From NCBI GenBank assembly GCA_029858565.1, contig JAOUEV010000005.1, positions 47,739 through 111,738 of the forward strand: DNA of 64,000 nucleotides, read 5' to 3'. The stretch comes from Nitrospirota bacterium (GTDB lineage: Bacteria; Nitrospirota; UBA9217). The notes under the pieces were generated by a model, which saw only the letters and a program-made list of their open reading frames with translations, searched no databases and was not told where the DNA came from. The translations under genes and the position numbers were made by a program. This document shows, one piece after another, positions 9,848 through 19,205 of the stretch (position 1 is its first letter; every line of letters begins with the position of its first letter).

Positions 9848-9875
9848 AGGAAAAGGATAGGCGCTGCGCCTATCC
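9848..9875 (-). terminator. Terminator between spoVG and tRNA-Gln
   Basis: GGATAGGC...GCCTATCC stem followed by TTTTCC on the minus strand. Confidence 0.65.
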
Positions 9876-9909
9876 TCTCTGGATTGATACCGAATCGGCT
9901 GCGTACTGC

Positions 9910-10215
9910 TTATGGTGCGTCCGGAGGGATTTCCGTCTTCTCCGGCCGCTTGGTGGGATTGGCAAGCTCCCGCTCATATTCCGCCAGCACCCTGGTCTCG
10001 ATCATCTGGCGGGTTTCGCTATTCAGCGGATGGGCAATGTCCTTGAAGGTCCCATCCTTCATTTTTCTGCTGGGCATTGCCACGAACAGGCCCGTGTTCC
10101 CATGGATGACCCGGAGGTCCCTGATAAGAAAAACAGTATCCAGGGTGATGGTGGCATAGGCCTTTAATCGCTCTTCGTTGACGACAGGAAACACCCGGAC
10201 TTCCGTGATCTCCAT
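9910..10215 (-). CDS. spoVG: Septation protein SpoVG family
   Basis: MEITEVRVFPVVNEERLKAYATITLDTVFLIRDLRVIHGNTGLFVAMPSRKMKDG. Confidence 0.96.
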   Translation of the reverse strand: MEITEVRVFPVVNEERLKAYATITLDTVFLIRDLRVIHGNTGLFVAMPSRKMKDGTFKDIAHPLNSETRQMIETRVLAEYERELANPTKRPEKTEIPPDAP

Positions 10216-10275
10216 ACGCGCCCCCCTACCGTATGAACACCCAGTTCCTGTTGCTGGACAACGCTGCGTTCCCCG

Positions 10276-11151
10276 TTACGGCGTGGACCGGAGATATTCC
10301 CCATACAGAGGCTCGGTCACGACCGGCGCCGGGAAGACCTTCCATCCCCGGGACCCGATCCGTTCCGCGGCCGTTCTGCATGCTGCCTCAGTTTCAAAGA
10401 TCCCGAATACCGTCGGTCCGCTGCCGCTCATCCGCGCTCCAAGCGCTCCGGCATCCCGGAGTGCCTGTTCCATCTCTCCGATGACCGGATGGGCCGGCGC
10501 CGTGACCGTTTCCAGGTCATTGTGAAGCGACTGGGCCAGCTGACCGACTTTGAGCCTTGCAATTTTATTACAGTCGACCTTCTTTGTCAACCGTAAATTT
10601 AGGTTCTTATAGACCCAGGCGGTCGAGGTCTCGAACCCCGGGTTCACCAGAAGTACCCAGAACAGGGGAGGCGGCGGCAGGGTTTCCAGCACCTCTCCCC
10701 GTCCCCGGGCAATCGCCGTCGGGCCATGGAGAAAGAAGGGCACGTCCATGCCCAGGCCTGTGCCGATCTCCGCCAGCTGCGCCCGGGACAGGAGCCCTCC
10801 TGTCAAGACATTGCATGCCACGAGCACAGCTGCGGCATCACTGCTGCCGCCCCCCAGTCCCGCGGCAACGGGAATATTCTTGTTGATCGTGATGGAGAGC
10901 CCCATCCCGGGACGGGACCGGTCCAGCACTGCCCGGGCCGCGCGGTACGCGATGTTCCCCTCGCCGACCGGAACACCTGCGGCATCGCAGGTAACACTGA
11001 TGCCGCCCTGTGCTTCCCGGACCGAAACACGGTCGTACAGGCCCACGGCCTGCATCAGCATTTCCACATCATGATAGCCGTCAGACCGCTTACCAAGGAC
11101 AGAGAGGCAGAGATTGACCTTCGCCGGAGCGAACAACACCAGTTCCTTCAC
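10276..11151 (-). CDS. ispE: 4-diphosphocytidyl-2-C-methyl-D-erythritol kinase
   Basis: FAPAKVNLCLSVLGKRSDGYHDVEML...PVAAGLGGGSSDAAAVL...ARMSGSGPTVFGIF. Confidence 0.96.
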   Translation of the reverse strand: MKELVLFAPAKVNLCLSVLGKRSDGYHDVEMLMQAVGLYDRVSVREAQGGISVTCDAAGVPVGEGNIAYRAARAVLDRSRPGMGLSITINKNIPVAAGLGGGSSDAAAVLVACNVLTGGLLSRAQLAEIGTGLGMDVPFFLHGPTAIARGRGEVLETLPPPPLFWVLLVNPGFETSTAWVYKNLNLRLTKKVDCNKIARLKVGQLAQSLHNDLETVTAPAHPVIGEMEQALRDAGALGARMSGSGPTVFGIFETEAACRTAAERIGSRGWKVFPAPVVTEPLYGEYLRSTP

Positions 11152-11906
11152 TGCATATCCCCCTGAAAGATCGTCTCCTCCACCGGGCCATTGATCTCTA
11201 CTTCCTCGTAAAGGACCGTAAGCCGCAGCGCCCGGTCGGGATTCTCGAGCACCACTGTCATCGGAAAGGAGTATCCCGAAATGGAGCGTCGCCCCTCGAA
11301 CCGCCCCCGATAGACCAGCCTGTCCCCGTCGTACCGTTCCTCGCTGTCGGCAAGGCCCCTGTCCGCCGGTTCTCCGGACGGCCGGAACACATGAACCCTC
11401 CGAACGGCCCCGCCTTCGGAGAACTGGACCATGCAGCGGCCTGCTGTTTCACAGGCTGCCCTGACCGGGACCTCGGTCTGCGGAGCGATCACGTTCCCGC
11501 CAAGAGCGGCGCAGAGCTCTCCGGGAGACAGCGACACTCCCAGCGCGCGCTCCAGCCCGGCCTGACCCACGGAAATGAACTCCTCTTCGCCCGGCGGCCG
11601 GAGCAGTACCGTTCTCCCGTCCGAGAGCAGCGCGAACAGGGATTCTCCAAGAGGGCCGAACCCGTCGACCCGGAGCTTTCCGCTGCTGTTCATCACGATG
11701 GCAACGCTCTCATAGGACCGGCGCCTGCCCTTGCGTTCGGTCTCGACCCGCGCGACCGCTTTCACGGTCACGAGCTTATGCCGCTGCGCGTCCAGCGCCT
11801 GCACCAGCGGGCCGGGAGACACCTCCTGCCCGGGAAGGTCCGGCAATCGGTGGTGGCATGCGGCAGGCAGGGTAAGGAGCAGGAGGGCGAGAAAGCGGAT
11901 CTTCAC
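11148..11906 (-). CDS. Outer-membrane lipoprotein, DUF4292/LolB-like
   Basis: Lipobox-like LLLTLPAACHHRL; GFGPLGESLFALLSDGRTVLLRPPGEEEF; overlaps ispE start. Confidence 0.65.
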   Translation of the reverse strand: MKIRFLALLLLTLPAACHHRLPDLPGQEVSPGPLVQALDAQRHKLVTVKAVARVETERKGRRRSYESVAIVMNSSGKLRVDGFGPLGESLFALLSDGRTVLLRPPGEEEFISVGQAGLERALGVSLSPGELCAALGGNVIAPQTEVPVRAACETAGRCMVQFSEGGAVRRVHVFRPSGEPADRGLADSEERYDGDRLVYRGRFEGRRSISGYSFPMTVVLENPDRALRLTVLYEEVEINGPVEETIFQGDMQ

Positions 11907-13675
11907 GGTTTGGCTTTCTGAGGGTTCTTTTTTGGCTTCTTCGCCGGCTGGTCAGGGCTGACGATCTTATCGGGATCGCCGAAGCCCGCTGCGCGGAACT
12001 TGTCGCGGAGCTTGGGATTCCTGGGCTCGGTCTCGAGCGACCGGATCCATTGCTTCTGCGCCTGGGTCTTTTTTCCGCGCTTCAGCAGTATATCGCCGTA
12101 ATGCTCCAGCATCACCGGGTCTTCAGCCTTGGACTTTTCCATTGCCCTGGTCATGACCTCAAGGGCCTCGGCATACATGCCCTTCTGGTAATAGACCCAG
12201 GCGAGACTGTCCAGTATATAGCCGCTATCCTGCTTGATCAGCAGCGCACGCTTGATCAGCGACAAGGCCTCATCAAGGTTCTCGCCAGCCTCTGCGTAGG
12301 TATACCCCAGATAGTTCAGAGCGTCGGCATGGTCCGGCTTTATCTCCAGTGTCTTGCGGAGCGCGGCCCGCATATCGTCTTTCTTTCCCTGCTTTTCATA
12401 GGTGATGGCCAGGGAGAAGTACAGGTCATCGCGGTCCGGGGCCATGGTGATCCCCCTGAGCAGGACCGCGGACGCTTCGGCGTATTGTTCAAGGTCCATA
12501 TAGGCATCGGCAAGGTAAAGATAGAGCTCCGGCTTGCCGGGCTGTTCCTTCACCGCTTTGTCGAGGAGCGGAATAGCGTCCTGGACACGGTTCTGGCGGG
12601 CCAGGATGTATGCCGTCTGCAGGATCGCATCGGTGTCTCCTGCGTCAAGTTTGAGGATGTCGCTGTAAACGGCCCGCGCTTCGTCATAGCGGTCCTGGGC
12701 AATGAGGACCGACCCCAGATAGTGGCGGACCTTGATGTTGTCCGGGAGAGCATCGACCGCAACCTGGAAGGCGGCCGCGGCCTCGGCATAGCGTTTTTTC
12801 TCGACGTAGATGAGACCCATCTTCACATAGGCGTCATAGTTCTTGTCGTCATCCGTCACGATCCGCCGGAACTGGTCAAGCGCCTGGTCAAGCTCGTTCT
12901 CCTGGATCAGAAGCTGCGCCATGCGCTGCCGCAGTTCGGTATTGTGCGGATTCAGGGTCAACGCTTTCCGGTAGGACGCAATGGCATCGGCGGTACGGCC
13001 GGTCATTTCATAGACAATGCCCATGCCCGTGTGCGCCGGTTCGAACTCATCACGTATGGATATGGCGCGCTTGAACTCGGCAAGCGCCTCGGGAAACATC
13101 TTCCGCTCGGTGTAGATCCTGCCGATGTAGTACGGGGACATCAAAGAGGCCGGGGTCTTCTTTTCCAGGGACCGGAACGTCTCGATAGCGTCATCATATC
13201 GTTTCAGGCTCGCCAAAAGGGACCCCAGGTACAGAGCTCCCTCCTCATTGCCCGGATCGATGGCCAGGACGCGGCGATAGAGCTCCACCGCTTCGTCATA
13301 CTGCCGTTTCCCCGAGCTGATGCCGGCGAGCATCAGCAGCGTCTCGGTCCGGTCCGGCGACAGTTCGATCGCCTTGCGCGCGTACCGGGCCGCGTCGTCC
13401 GTCCTTCCCCTGCGAAGCGACAGCGCGGCGAGCGAATGGGCGATATCAGCGGACCGGGGATCGAGCTGCGACGCCTTTGCATATTCGGCCATGGCATCGT
13501 CGAGCTCGCCCTGCTCCTCGAGCAAGGTTCCGTTCATGAAGTGCAGATAAGCGTCGGACTGGCGTGTTTCGGACTCATCCAGGCGGCCCTGCAGCACCTC
13601 GGGAACACGGGGAGCGGTCGCGCCGCAGGACGCAGCAAGTAGCGCGACCAGGCATATGATAGGAAATGCTTTCAT
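11903..13675 (-). CDS. Tetratricopeptide repeat lipoprotein
   Basis: Signal peptide/lipobox (ALLAASCGAT) and many TPR units. Confidence 0.9.
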   Translation of the reverse strand: MKAFPIICLVALLAASCGATAPRVPEVLQGRLDESETRQSDAYLHFMNGTLLEEQGELDDAMAEYAKASQLDPRSADIAHSLAALSLRRGRTDDAARYARKAIELSPDRTETLLMLAGISSGKRQYDEAVELYRRVLAIDPGNEEGALYLGSLLASLKRYDDAIETFRSLEKKTPASLMSPYYIGRIYTERKMFPEALAEFKRAISIRDEFEPAHTGMGIVYEMTGRTADAIASYRKALTLNPHNTELRQRMAQLLIQENELDQALDQFRRIVTDDDKNYDAYVKMGLIYVEKKRYAEAAAAFQVAVDALPDNIKVRHYLGSVLIAQDRYDEARAVYSDILKLDAGDTDAILQTAYILARQNRVQDAIPLLDKAVKEQPGKPELYLYLADAYMDLEQYAEASAVLLRGITMAPDRDDLYFSLAITYEKQGKKDDMRAALRKTLEIKPDHADALNYLGYTYAEAGENLDEALSLIKRALLIKQDSGYILDSLAWVYYQKGMYAEALEVMTRAMEKSKAEDPVMLEHYGDILLKRGKKTQAQKQWIRSLETEPRNPKLRDKFRAAGFGDPDKIVSPDQPAKKPKKNPQKAKP

Positions 13676-13762
13676 GGTATCAGTCTAAGTGACGGTATGT
13701 CCCCTGTCAAGACAAAGAGATGATGATCTTGCGGCGGCCTGGCAGTTCGGGCGTGAAGCGGA

Positions 13763-14533
13763 TCACCGGGACCGCAGGAGTTCCCGCAGCCGTCCGAGAC
13801 CCGGCTCGATATCCTCGGCATCGTGGGCTTCCAGCGTGTACACCGGACGCAGGGCATGCTCCCGCAGCAGCCCGAAGAACTTGGCGAAATCCACCGTGCC
13901 GGTCCCCGGGACCAGGTGGGAGTCGGCTGACCCGGCATTGTCGTGCAGGTGGGTCTCGATGATATGTTTTCCCAGGCGCTGGAACCACTGCTCCATGGGT
14001 ACGGATGAGAAAATGTTGAAATGGCCGGTGTCAAAACAGAACCCGAAATCGCGGTGCCCGATCTTCTCGATCAGGAGCGCCAGCGCCTCGGGGTCCTCGT
14101 CGAACACGTTCTCCACGGCCAGACGCGTCCCGGCCTTCACCGCCGCTTCGACCACCCGCGGCCAGACCTCCATGCTGTTCTCGAGCCAGATGTCTGTCCG
14201 GCCCGCATAGCGCCACCGGTCATAGGCCGCGTGAAATACGATAACGCGCGGCCGCAGGACCGACGCCACGCCCAGGACCTGCTTGAACCGCATCTGGGTC
14301 GCCGAGCGCACCATGCGGTCCACGGCCCCGGGATTCAGGTCCATGAAGGGAGCATGGATCGTGATCGACGGTCCCCAATCCAGGGCGTCGGCGATCAAGG
14401 CCAGGTCCCCGTGCTCCAGCTGGTCGAGCACCGACGAGGGAAAGTAGATCTCAAGATCGTACTTCCGCTTCCGGAGCAGTTCCCGGTAGTCCTTCAGCTT
14501 GGGAAAAGGGATATGGACGTGGATGGGGTCCAT
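13763..14533 (-). CDS. Sugar phosphate isomerase/epimerase (xylose isomerase-like TIM barrel)
   Basis: AVENVFDEDPEAL...GFCFDTGHFNIFS...HIIETHLHDNAGSADSHLVPGTGTVDF. Confidence 0.9.
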   Translation of the reverse strand: MDPIHVHIPFPKLKDYRELLRKRKYDLEIYFPSSVLDQLEHGDLALIADALDWGPSITIHAPFMDLNPGAVDRMVRSATQMRFKQVLGVASVLRPRVIVFHAAYDRWRYAGRTDIWLENSMEVWPRVVEAAVKAGTRLAVENVFDEDPEALALLIEKIGHRDFGFCFDTGHFNIFSSVPMEQWFQRLGKHIIETHLHDNAGSADSHLVPGTGTVDFAKFFGLLREHALRPVYTLEAHDAEDIEPGLGRLRELLRSR

Positions 14534-14539
14534 GAGACC

Positions 14540-14824
14540 TCAGCTCTTGGATGGACAGGACCCGCCTGCGCAGCCCCCGCATGCCGCGGGTTTTGCCTCC
14601 GCTGCCGGCGCGGGAGCGGTCTCGGAGGACTTTTTCTTGTCCGCAGAAGCGTAGTCAGTTGCATACCATCCGCTTCCCTTCAGAACAAAGGACGTGGGAG
14701 AAAGCACCTTGCGGACCGCTGAAGCATGACAGATCTGGCAGACAGTCGCCAGAGGATCGCTGAACTTCTGCATGACCTCGAACCTGCCTTTACAGGAGTC
14801 GCATTCGTATTCGTAAACCGGCAT
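14540..14824 (-). CDS. FmdB family zinc ribbon protein
   Basis: MPVYEYECDSCKGRFEVMQKFSDPLATVCQIC...FVLKGSGWYATDYA. Confidence 0.93.
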   Translation of the reverse strand: MPVYEYECDSCKGRFEVMQKFSDPLATVCQICHASAVRKVLSPTSFVLKGSGWYATDYASADKKKSSETAPAPAAEAKPAACGGCAGGSCPSKS

Positions 14825-15063
14825 ACCATTCACCTTCCTTCAAAACGATTGTTGCAGGGAAGGTTAATTATAAACAATGCATTGGTTAAAGACAACATTT
14901 TTTCAGTCGCTTTTATTGATGAACAGGGCTCTTCCTAGCGATGAACCCAGGCTTGGCCGCTCTTTGTCCCAACATATTAACGCATAATTTGTGTTTACCA
15001 AGACTAATTTGCTGTTTTCTCAGGGTATTTTTCGGGTATTTTTAAAAAAAGGGGAATAGTCAC

Positions 15064-15091
15064 TTGACAACCTGGGATTTATTGCTACAAT
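15064..15091 (+). promoter_or_regulatory. Sigma70-type promoter for the downstream lipoprotein gene
   Basis: TTGACA (15064-15069), 16-nt spacer, extended -10 TGCTACAAT (-10 at 15086-15091). Confidence 0.75.
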
Positions 15092-15309
15092 TGACGCTGT
15101 CACGGGAAAAACCGCTGATTTGCTGCGTTCGATCGAGCTCTTTCAGTGGACGTTGATGATTTCCCTTCGCTCTTACTGTTACCTGAAAATTCACTCTATT
15201 GCAAGGAAAGGAGGGGCAGCTTCATTTCTGATTCTTTAGTTGTATCGGCATAAACAGGTTACTATCGCATCAATTCATGGCGTTACTATTTCAACAAGGA
15301 GGAAAGACG

Positions 15310-16944
15310 ATGAAAAAGTTTTTGTATGTTACACTGGTTTTGTCTTTGATGACGTTCGGGCTCTTCGGCTGTTCTAATATGCCGACCAATTTTGCGGTAA
15401 TTGAAGGAAAAGCAGCCAACCCGGGCGTGCTCTACGGCAAGGTGGTCGACTACTCGACCCGCGCCGGAGTTGCGAATGCCACGGTGTACCTGAAAGTTTC
15501 CGGCGAGTGGCGCCAGGTGAACACCAAGACGGCCACGACAACGGGCGCTGAAAATGTCGCCGGCGATTTCACCATCAACAATCTTCCGCTTGCGTCCTGC
15601 ATGCAGATGGTCATCAAGACCCCCCAGGGCGCTTCCTATGTGACGTACAAGGACGACTGCGTCTGGATCGACCAGCAGGGCAACTACGAAAACCAGTCGA
15701 ACTGGGAAGTGGCCTATGATTACGGCAATGTCGAAATGGTGACCGGCGTGAACTTCAGCGTTTATGTCGTCAACACTGACACGGGCAACTACGTGACCAA
15801 GTCCGACGGCAGCGCGCTCGCGATCTACAACGGCTGGTGGACCGATACCCTGGCCGACGAAATGGCAACCCGGGACACCACTGACACGAACAAGTACACG
15901 ATAATCGTTCCTCAGACGTTTGCCAACTTCCAACTTTGCACACCCGCGGTTGACACTACCGGTGATGGGATATTTGATGTGACCAGCGGCTGCGCTTTGG
16001 TTGCGAATTATAACTCATCAATGCTCACCAATGAAGGAACGCTGAACACGAACATCCTCGTATCGAACATCAACACGTACACAGCGGTTGCCAAGGTTGC
16101 CGACAACATGGCGCCGAAGGGCGCAAATGCCGGCGGAACCACTCTTGATGTGCTCGCCAAGACCGACAACATGAAGATCTTCTTCAACCAGCCTGTTGAG
16201 ATCGCCTCGGGCGGCAACAGCCTGCGGCTGAACTACACAGACAACCTGAAGACCCTGACCGCCAATGCAGTGGTGACCGAGCTCACTGCCACGATCGCGC
16301 TCAGCTCGAGCAACACCCTGATGACCATCACGCCCTCGGCGGCGTTCATCGAGAACGAAACGTACACCTATGATGCGGACAGCGTCTCACTCCGCGCCCA
16401 ATCGGCGACAAACGGCAACCAGGACACGGTGTACTCGCTTGCCAACCTTATGGGCACCAACGGTTCGTTCTACATTTATGCAACCGGCAACGGCACGATG
16501 GGCTCCACGCCTGCCCTCTCGGTTGACAATGCCAACTTCTGCAACAATAATACGGCGATCACCACTGGCGACCCCGTAGTCTGCGCTGCCGCAGCCCCGA
16601 TGCTGGTCTTCCCGGAGAACGTCTGGGGTACGGTCAGCCTGATCAGCAGGCAGTCCGGCACGACCACGGTCACCTACGTGAACAACGCACCGGCGGCCAT
16701 CACCGGCCAGGGCGCTATTTCCTACCTCGTAACACAGGCATCTACGTCCACGGCCTTCACCGGCAACACCTACGGTTACAAAGCAACCGGATCCGCGTTC
16801 CTGTTCAACCTGAACACCGCTCTCGGCACCGGAGCCATTGCTGACAACACGACCGCGGCTCCCCAGACACTGAATCTCGAAATCAATGCCTATGACGCGG
16901 AAGGCAATGTTTACCACCAGGTAGGCAGTTTCGCAGTTCAGTAA
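15310..16944 (+). CDS. Secreted lipoprotein with carboxypeptidase-regulatory-like and SbsA/Ig-like domains
   Basis: MKKFLYVTLVLSLMTFGLFGCSN lipobox; VLYGKVVDYSTRAGVANATVYLK; KTDNMKIFFNQPVEIASGGNSLRLNY; start at 15310 behind AAGGAGGAAAG. Confidence 0.85.
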   Translation: MKKFLYVTLVLSLMTFGLFGCSNMPTNFAVIEGKAANPGVLYGKVVDYSTRAGVANATVYLKVSGEWRQVNTKTATTTGAENVAGDFTINNLPLASCMQMVIKTPQGASYVTYKDDCVWIDQQGNYENQSNWEVAYDYGNVEMVTGVNFSVYVVNTDTGNYVTKSDGSALAIYNGWWTDTLADEMATRDTTDTNKYTIIVPQTFANFQLCTPAVDTTGDGIFDVTSGCALVANYNSSMLTNEGTLNTNILVSNINTYTAVAKVADNMAPKGANAGGTTLDVLAKTDNMKIFFNQPVEIASGGNSLRLNYTDNLKTLTANAVVTELTATIALSSSNTLMTITPSAAFIENETYTYDADSVSLRAQSATNGNQDTVYSLANLMGTNGSFYIYATGNGTMGSTPALSVDNANFCNNNTAITTGDPVVCAAAAPMLVFPENVWGTVSLISRQSGTTTVTYVNNAPAAITGQGAISYLVTQASTSTAFTGNTYGYKATGSAFLFNLNTALGTGAIADNTTAAPQTLNLEINAYDAEGNVYHQVGSFAVQ

Positions 16945-16975
16945 AATCGCATAGTGATGCGCAGGATCGCACCTC

Positions 16976-17006
16976 AGCCCCGTGGGTTTCCCACGGGGCT
17001 TTTTTT
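16976..17006 (+). terminator. Intrinsic terminator after the lipoprotein gene
   Basis: AGCCCCGTGGG-TTT-CCCACGGGGCT followed by T-run. Confidence 0.95.
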
Positions 17007-17149
17007 GACAACAAACTCTTGCGGCCGCTTTCGGGCGGTTTGCCTTTTATCGAAAAAAACCGTATAGTTACCATGCGCAATTTCCCGGATCATCAACCAT
17101 TCCGCGGCTGCTGTATATACTCACTTTTGTCCGGAGGCCAGAACTGATC

Positions 17150-18340
17150 ATGAATCGCACACTCCTTTCCCTGCTGACACCTCTGCTTCTGTTTTTTGCG
17201 CTGATCCTTTTCGCCCTGCAAGTCCTGTTGCCGCAGGCATCGGCCGAAAACACCGCCCCTGAACTGACCTGGGCATGGCGGAAGAACTTCAAGAATGCGG
17301 AGCTTCATAATCTCGCCGCCGCCTGGAACGGCTCCCTCTTCGCAGTTGCGGTCACCGACAGATCGCCGGCCAAGAATAAAGGCGAGGTGATCATCGGCGT
17401 TGACGCCGACTCCAAGGTGATCAAGGACTGGAAGATCGGAAAAAAGGTCCGGAACCTCGCTCTGGACGGCGGCGGCACCCTGCTGTTCGCGGAACTGGAG
17501 GACGGAACCTTTCACATCTACGACCATTGGAAAACGAAAACCCAGCCCATGACGCTCCCCGTCAAGGTCCGGGAAGCGATCGTCTCTCCGAAGTCCGGCC
17601 TGATCGTCGCATCAGTGGTGAATAACGACGGGACCTCTTCCCTCCGGGCTTTTTCAGGAAAAGCAAAGCAGCTCTGGAAGTATGAGAGCGTTCCGGCTGA
17701 CGGATGGATGGGAATGTTCCCCTTCGCGGAAAAGGACAAGACCGTCCTCCTTGCCTCGAAAACCGGCAAGATAACGCTTTTCGAAGATGCGAAACCGCTC
17801 TGGAGCATCGACACCGGCGGCGGGCTCAGTTCCCTTTCGTCGTCTTTTCTTCAGGGCTCGCTCATCGCCGCGGCCTCGGCAGGCGACAAGGGGTCAGTGC
17901 GGTTCTTTGACGACAAGGGAACGCAAACGGCGATGTCCGGCCTGCCGTCGGAACGCATCTCGCTCTCCTGTGCCGACGCGGGTGAAGCCTGCGCCGCCCT
18001 GACGATCAACAAGACGGACCGGGAACTGCGTTTTCTTTCCCCCCAGGGCAAGGAGCTTTGGAAGGCCCGCTTTCCAGCGGCGACCCTCGCGACCAGCGCT
18101 GTCGTGGCCGCTGACCACGCCAGAATCGTCATCACGGCAGTCGAACAGCAGGGCAAGGAATCACTGCGCGCATGGGACGCAAAGGGGAAGGTGCTCTGGA
18201 ATGCTCCCATCGAAGGCGGCATAAAGGAATGGAAGACCTCCTGGAACGGCAAAAAGATCATCGTCGTGACAAAGGACTCGCGCCTGGTCTTTTTCAACCT
18301 CGAACCGCGCAAAACCTCCGCACCGGGAGCCGGTAAATGA
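17150..18340 (+). CDS. Secreted beta-propeller (PQQ/WD40-like) protein
   Basis: N-terminal signal segment and repeated ...LWSIDTGGGLSSLS..., ELWKARFPA..., VLWNAPIEGGIK blades. Confidence 0.75.
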   Translation: MNRTLLSLLTPLLLFFALILFALQVLLPQASAENTAPELTWAWRKNFKNAELHNLAAAWNGSLFAVAVTDRSPAKNKGEVIIGVDADSKVIKDWKIGKKVRNLALDGGGTLLFAELEDGTFHIYDHWKTKTQPMTLPVKVREAIVSPKSGLIVASVVNNDGTSSLRAFSGKAKQLWKYESVPADGWMGMFPFAEKDKTVLLASKTGKITLFEDAKPLWSIDTGGGLSSLSSSFLQGSLIAAASAGDKGSVRFFDDKGTQTAMSGLPSERISLSCADAGEACAALTINKTDRELRFLSPQGKELWKARFPAATLATSAVVAADHARIVITAVEQQGKESLRAWDAKGKVLWNAPIEGGIKEWKTSWNGKKIIVVTKDSRLVFFNLEPRKTSAPGAGK

Positions 18341-19112
18341 GCGGAAGAATGCTGTTCTCCGTCGCCGGCGCCGTCTTTCTTTTCACGTTCCTTTGCTGTC
18401 CGGTCACAGGCGCTTATGCCTCGGAAAACGGCCTCCTCTGTCCGTCCTGCTCACTGGAACCGACGCTCCATGCCGGCGTTGTGTTCGAATTTGCCGGCCA
18501 TGATCGGCAGTACCGGGGATTCGAGCTTGTTGGCCGCTATGCTCCCGCGCCCTGGATGCTGTCCGCCCGGTACCGGATCGACTCCTACCGGTTTGACTAC
18601 TTCGGCATGACCTGGGACACCTTTCAACAGGTCATACACAATCAGACGCTGACCGGGACCGCTCTGACGGCGTATGACGCAAAGGAGCGGAGAACGGAAT
18701 CCGATGTTGCCGCGGGATACAGCCTTGCCTCGGGCAGGATCACGCTCTCCGGGGGGGGGCGCTTGCTTGATCTGGACAATGATTTCTCAAGCATGACAGC
18801 GGTCGGCCCTTGTTCAGGTTCGAAGGCAATCAGCAGACCGCGATCGGGAAATTCGAATTGGGTGCGAATATCGCCTGGTTCACGCACACCTCCGTCAGGA
18901 ATATGCGCGGGTATTACGAATTTGTTCGTCCCGAGGGAGAACGCACCATTTCCTATCTCGGCGAACCCCGTTACGAGATCGGCTGGACGCTTCTTGCCAG
19001 CCCGTTCAGCGGATCCCTGAAACGGCTTTCCTTCGGCTACGACGGGTCCACGCTCGGCCTGAAGTACAATAACCGCTATTATCATGGCCTTGCCATCCGG
19101 GCGGTTTTCTAG
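18337..19112 (+). pseudogene. Outer-membrane beta-barrel-like protein, frameshifted in this sequence
   Basis: N-terminal part in frame of 18337 (signal peptide, barrel-like), C-terminal part in frame of 18810 (LFRFEGNQQTAIGKFELGANIAWFTH...YYHGLAIRAVF); switch at about 18783-18810. Confidence 0.7.
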
Positions 19113-19205
19113 ACCCTCCTCCGGGAGATCGCCTCCTCTCTCAGTTCCAACTTATATGATTCCCTTCCTTGCATTCTCCTCTTTCCCATGGTACCCTGCC
19201 TTCCC

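Noticed and set aside
12050-13642. 530-aa plus-strand ORF
   Set aside because: Antisense shadow of the TPR lipoprotein gene.
18751-18759. G9 tract as the cause of the frameshift
   Set aside because: The C-terminal frame has stops shortly after the tract (TGA at 18768 and 18780), so the frame must change further downstream near 18783-18810.
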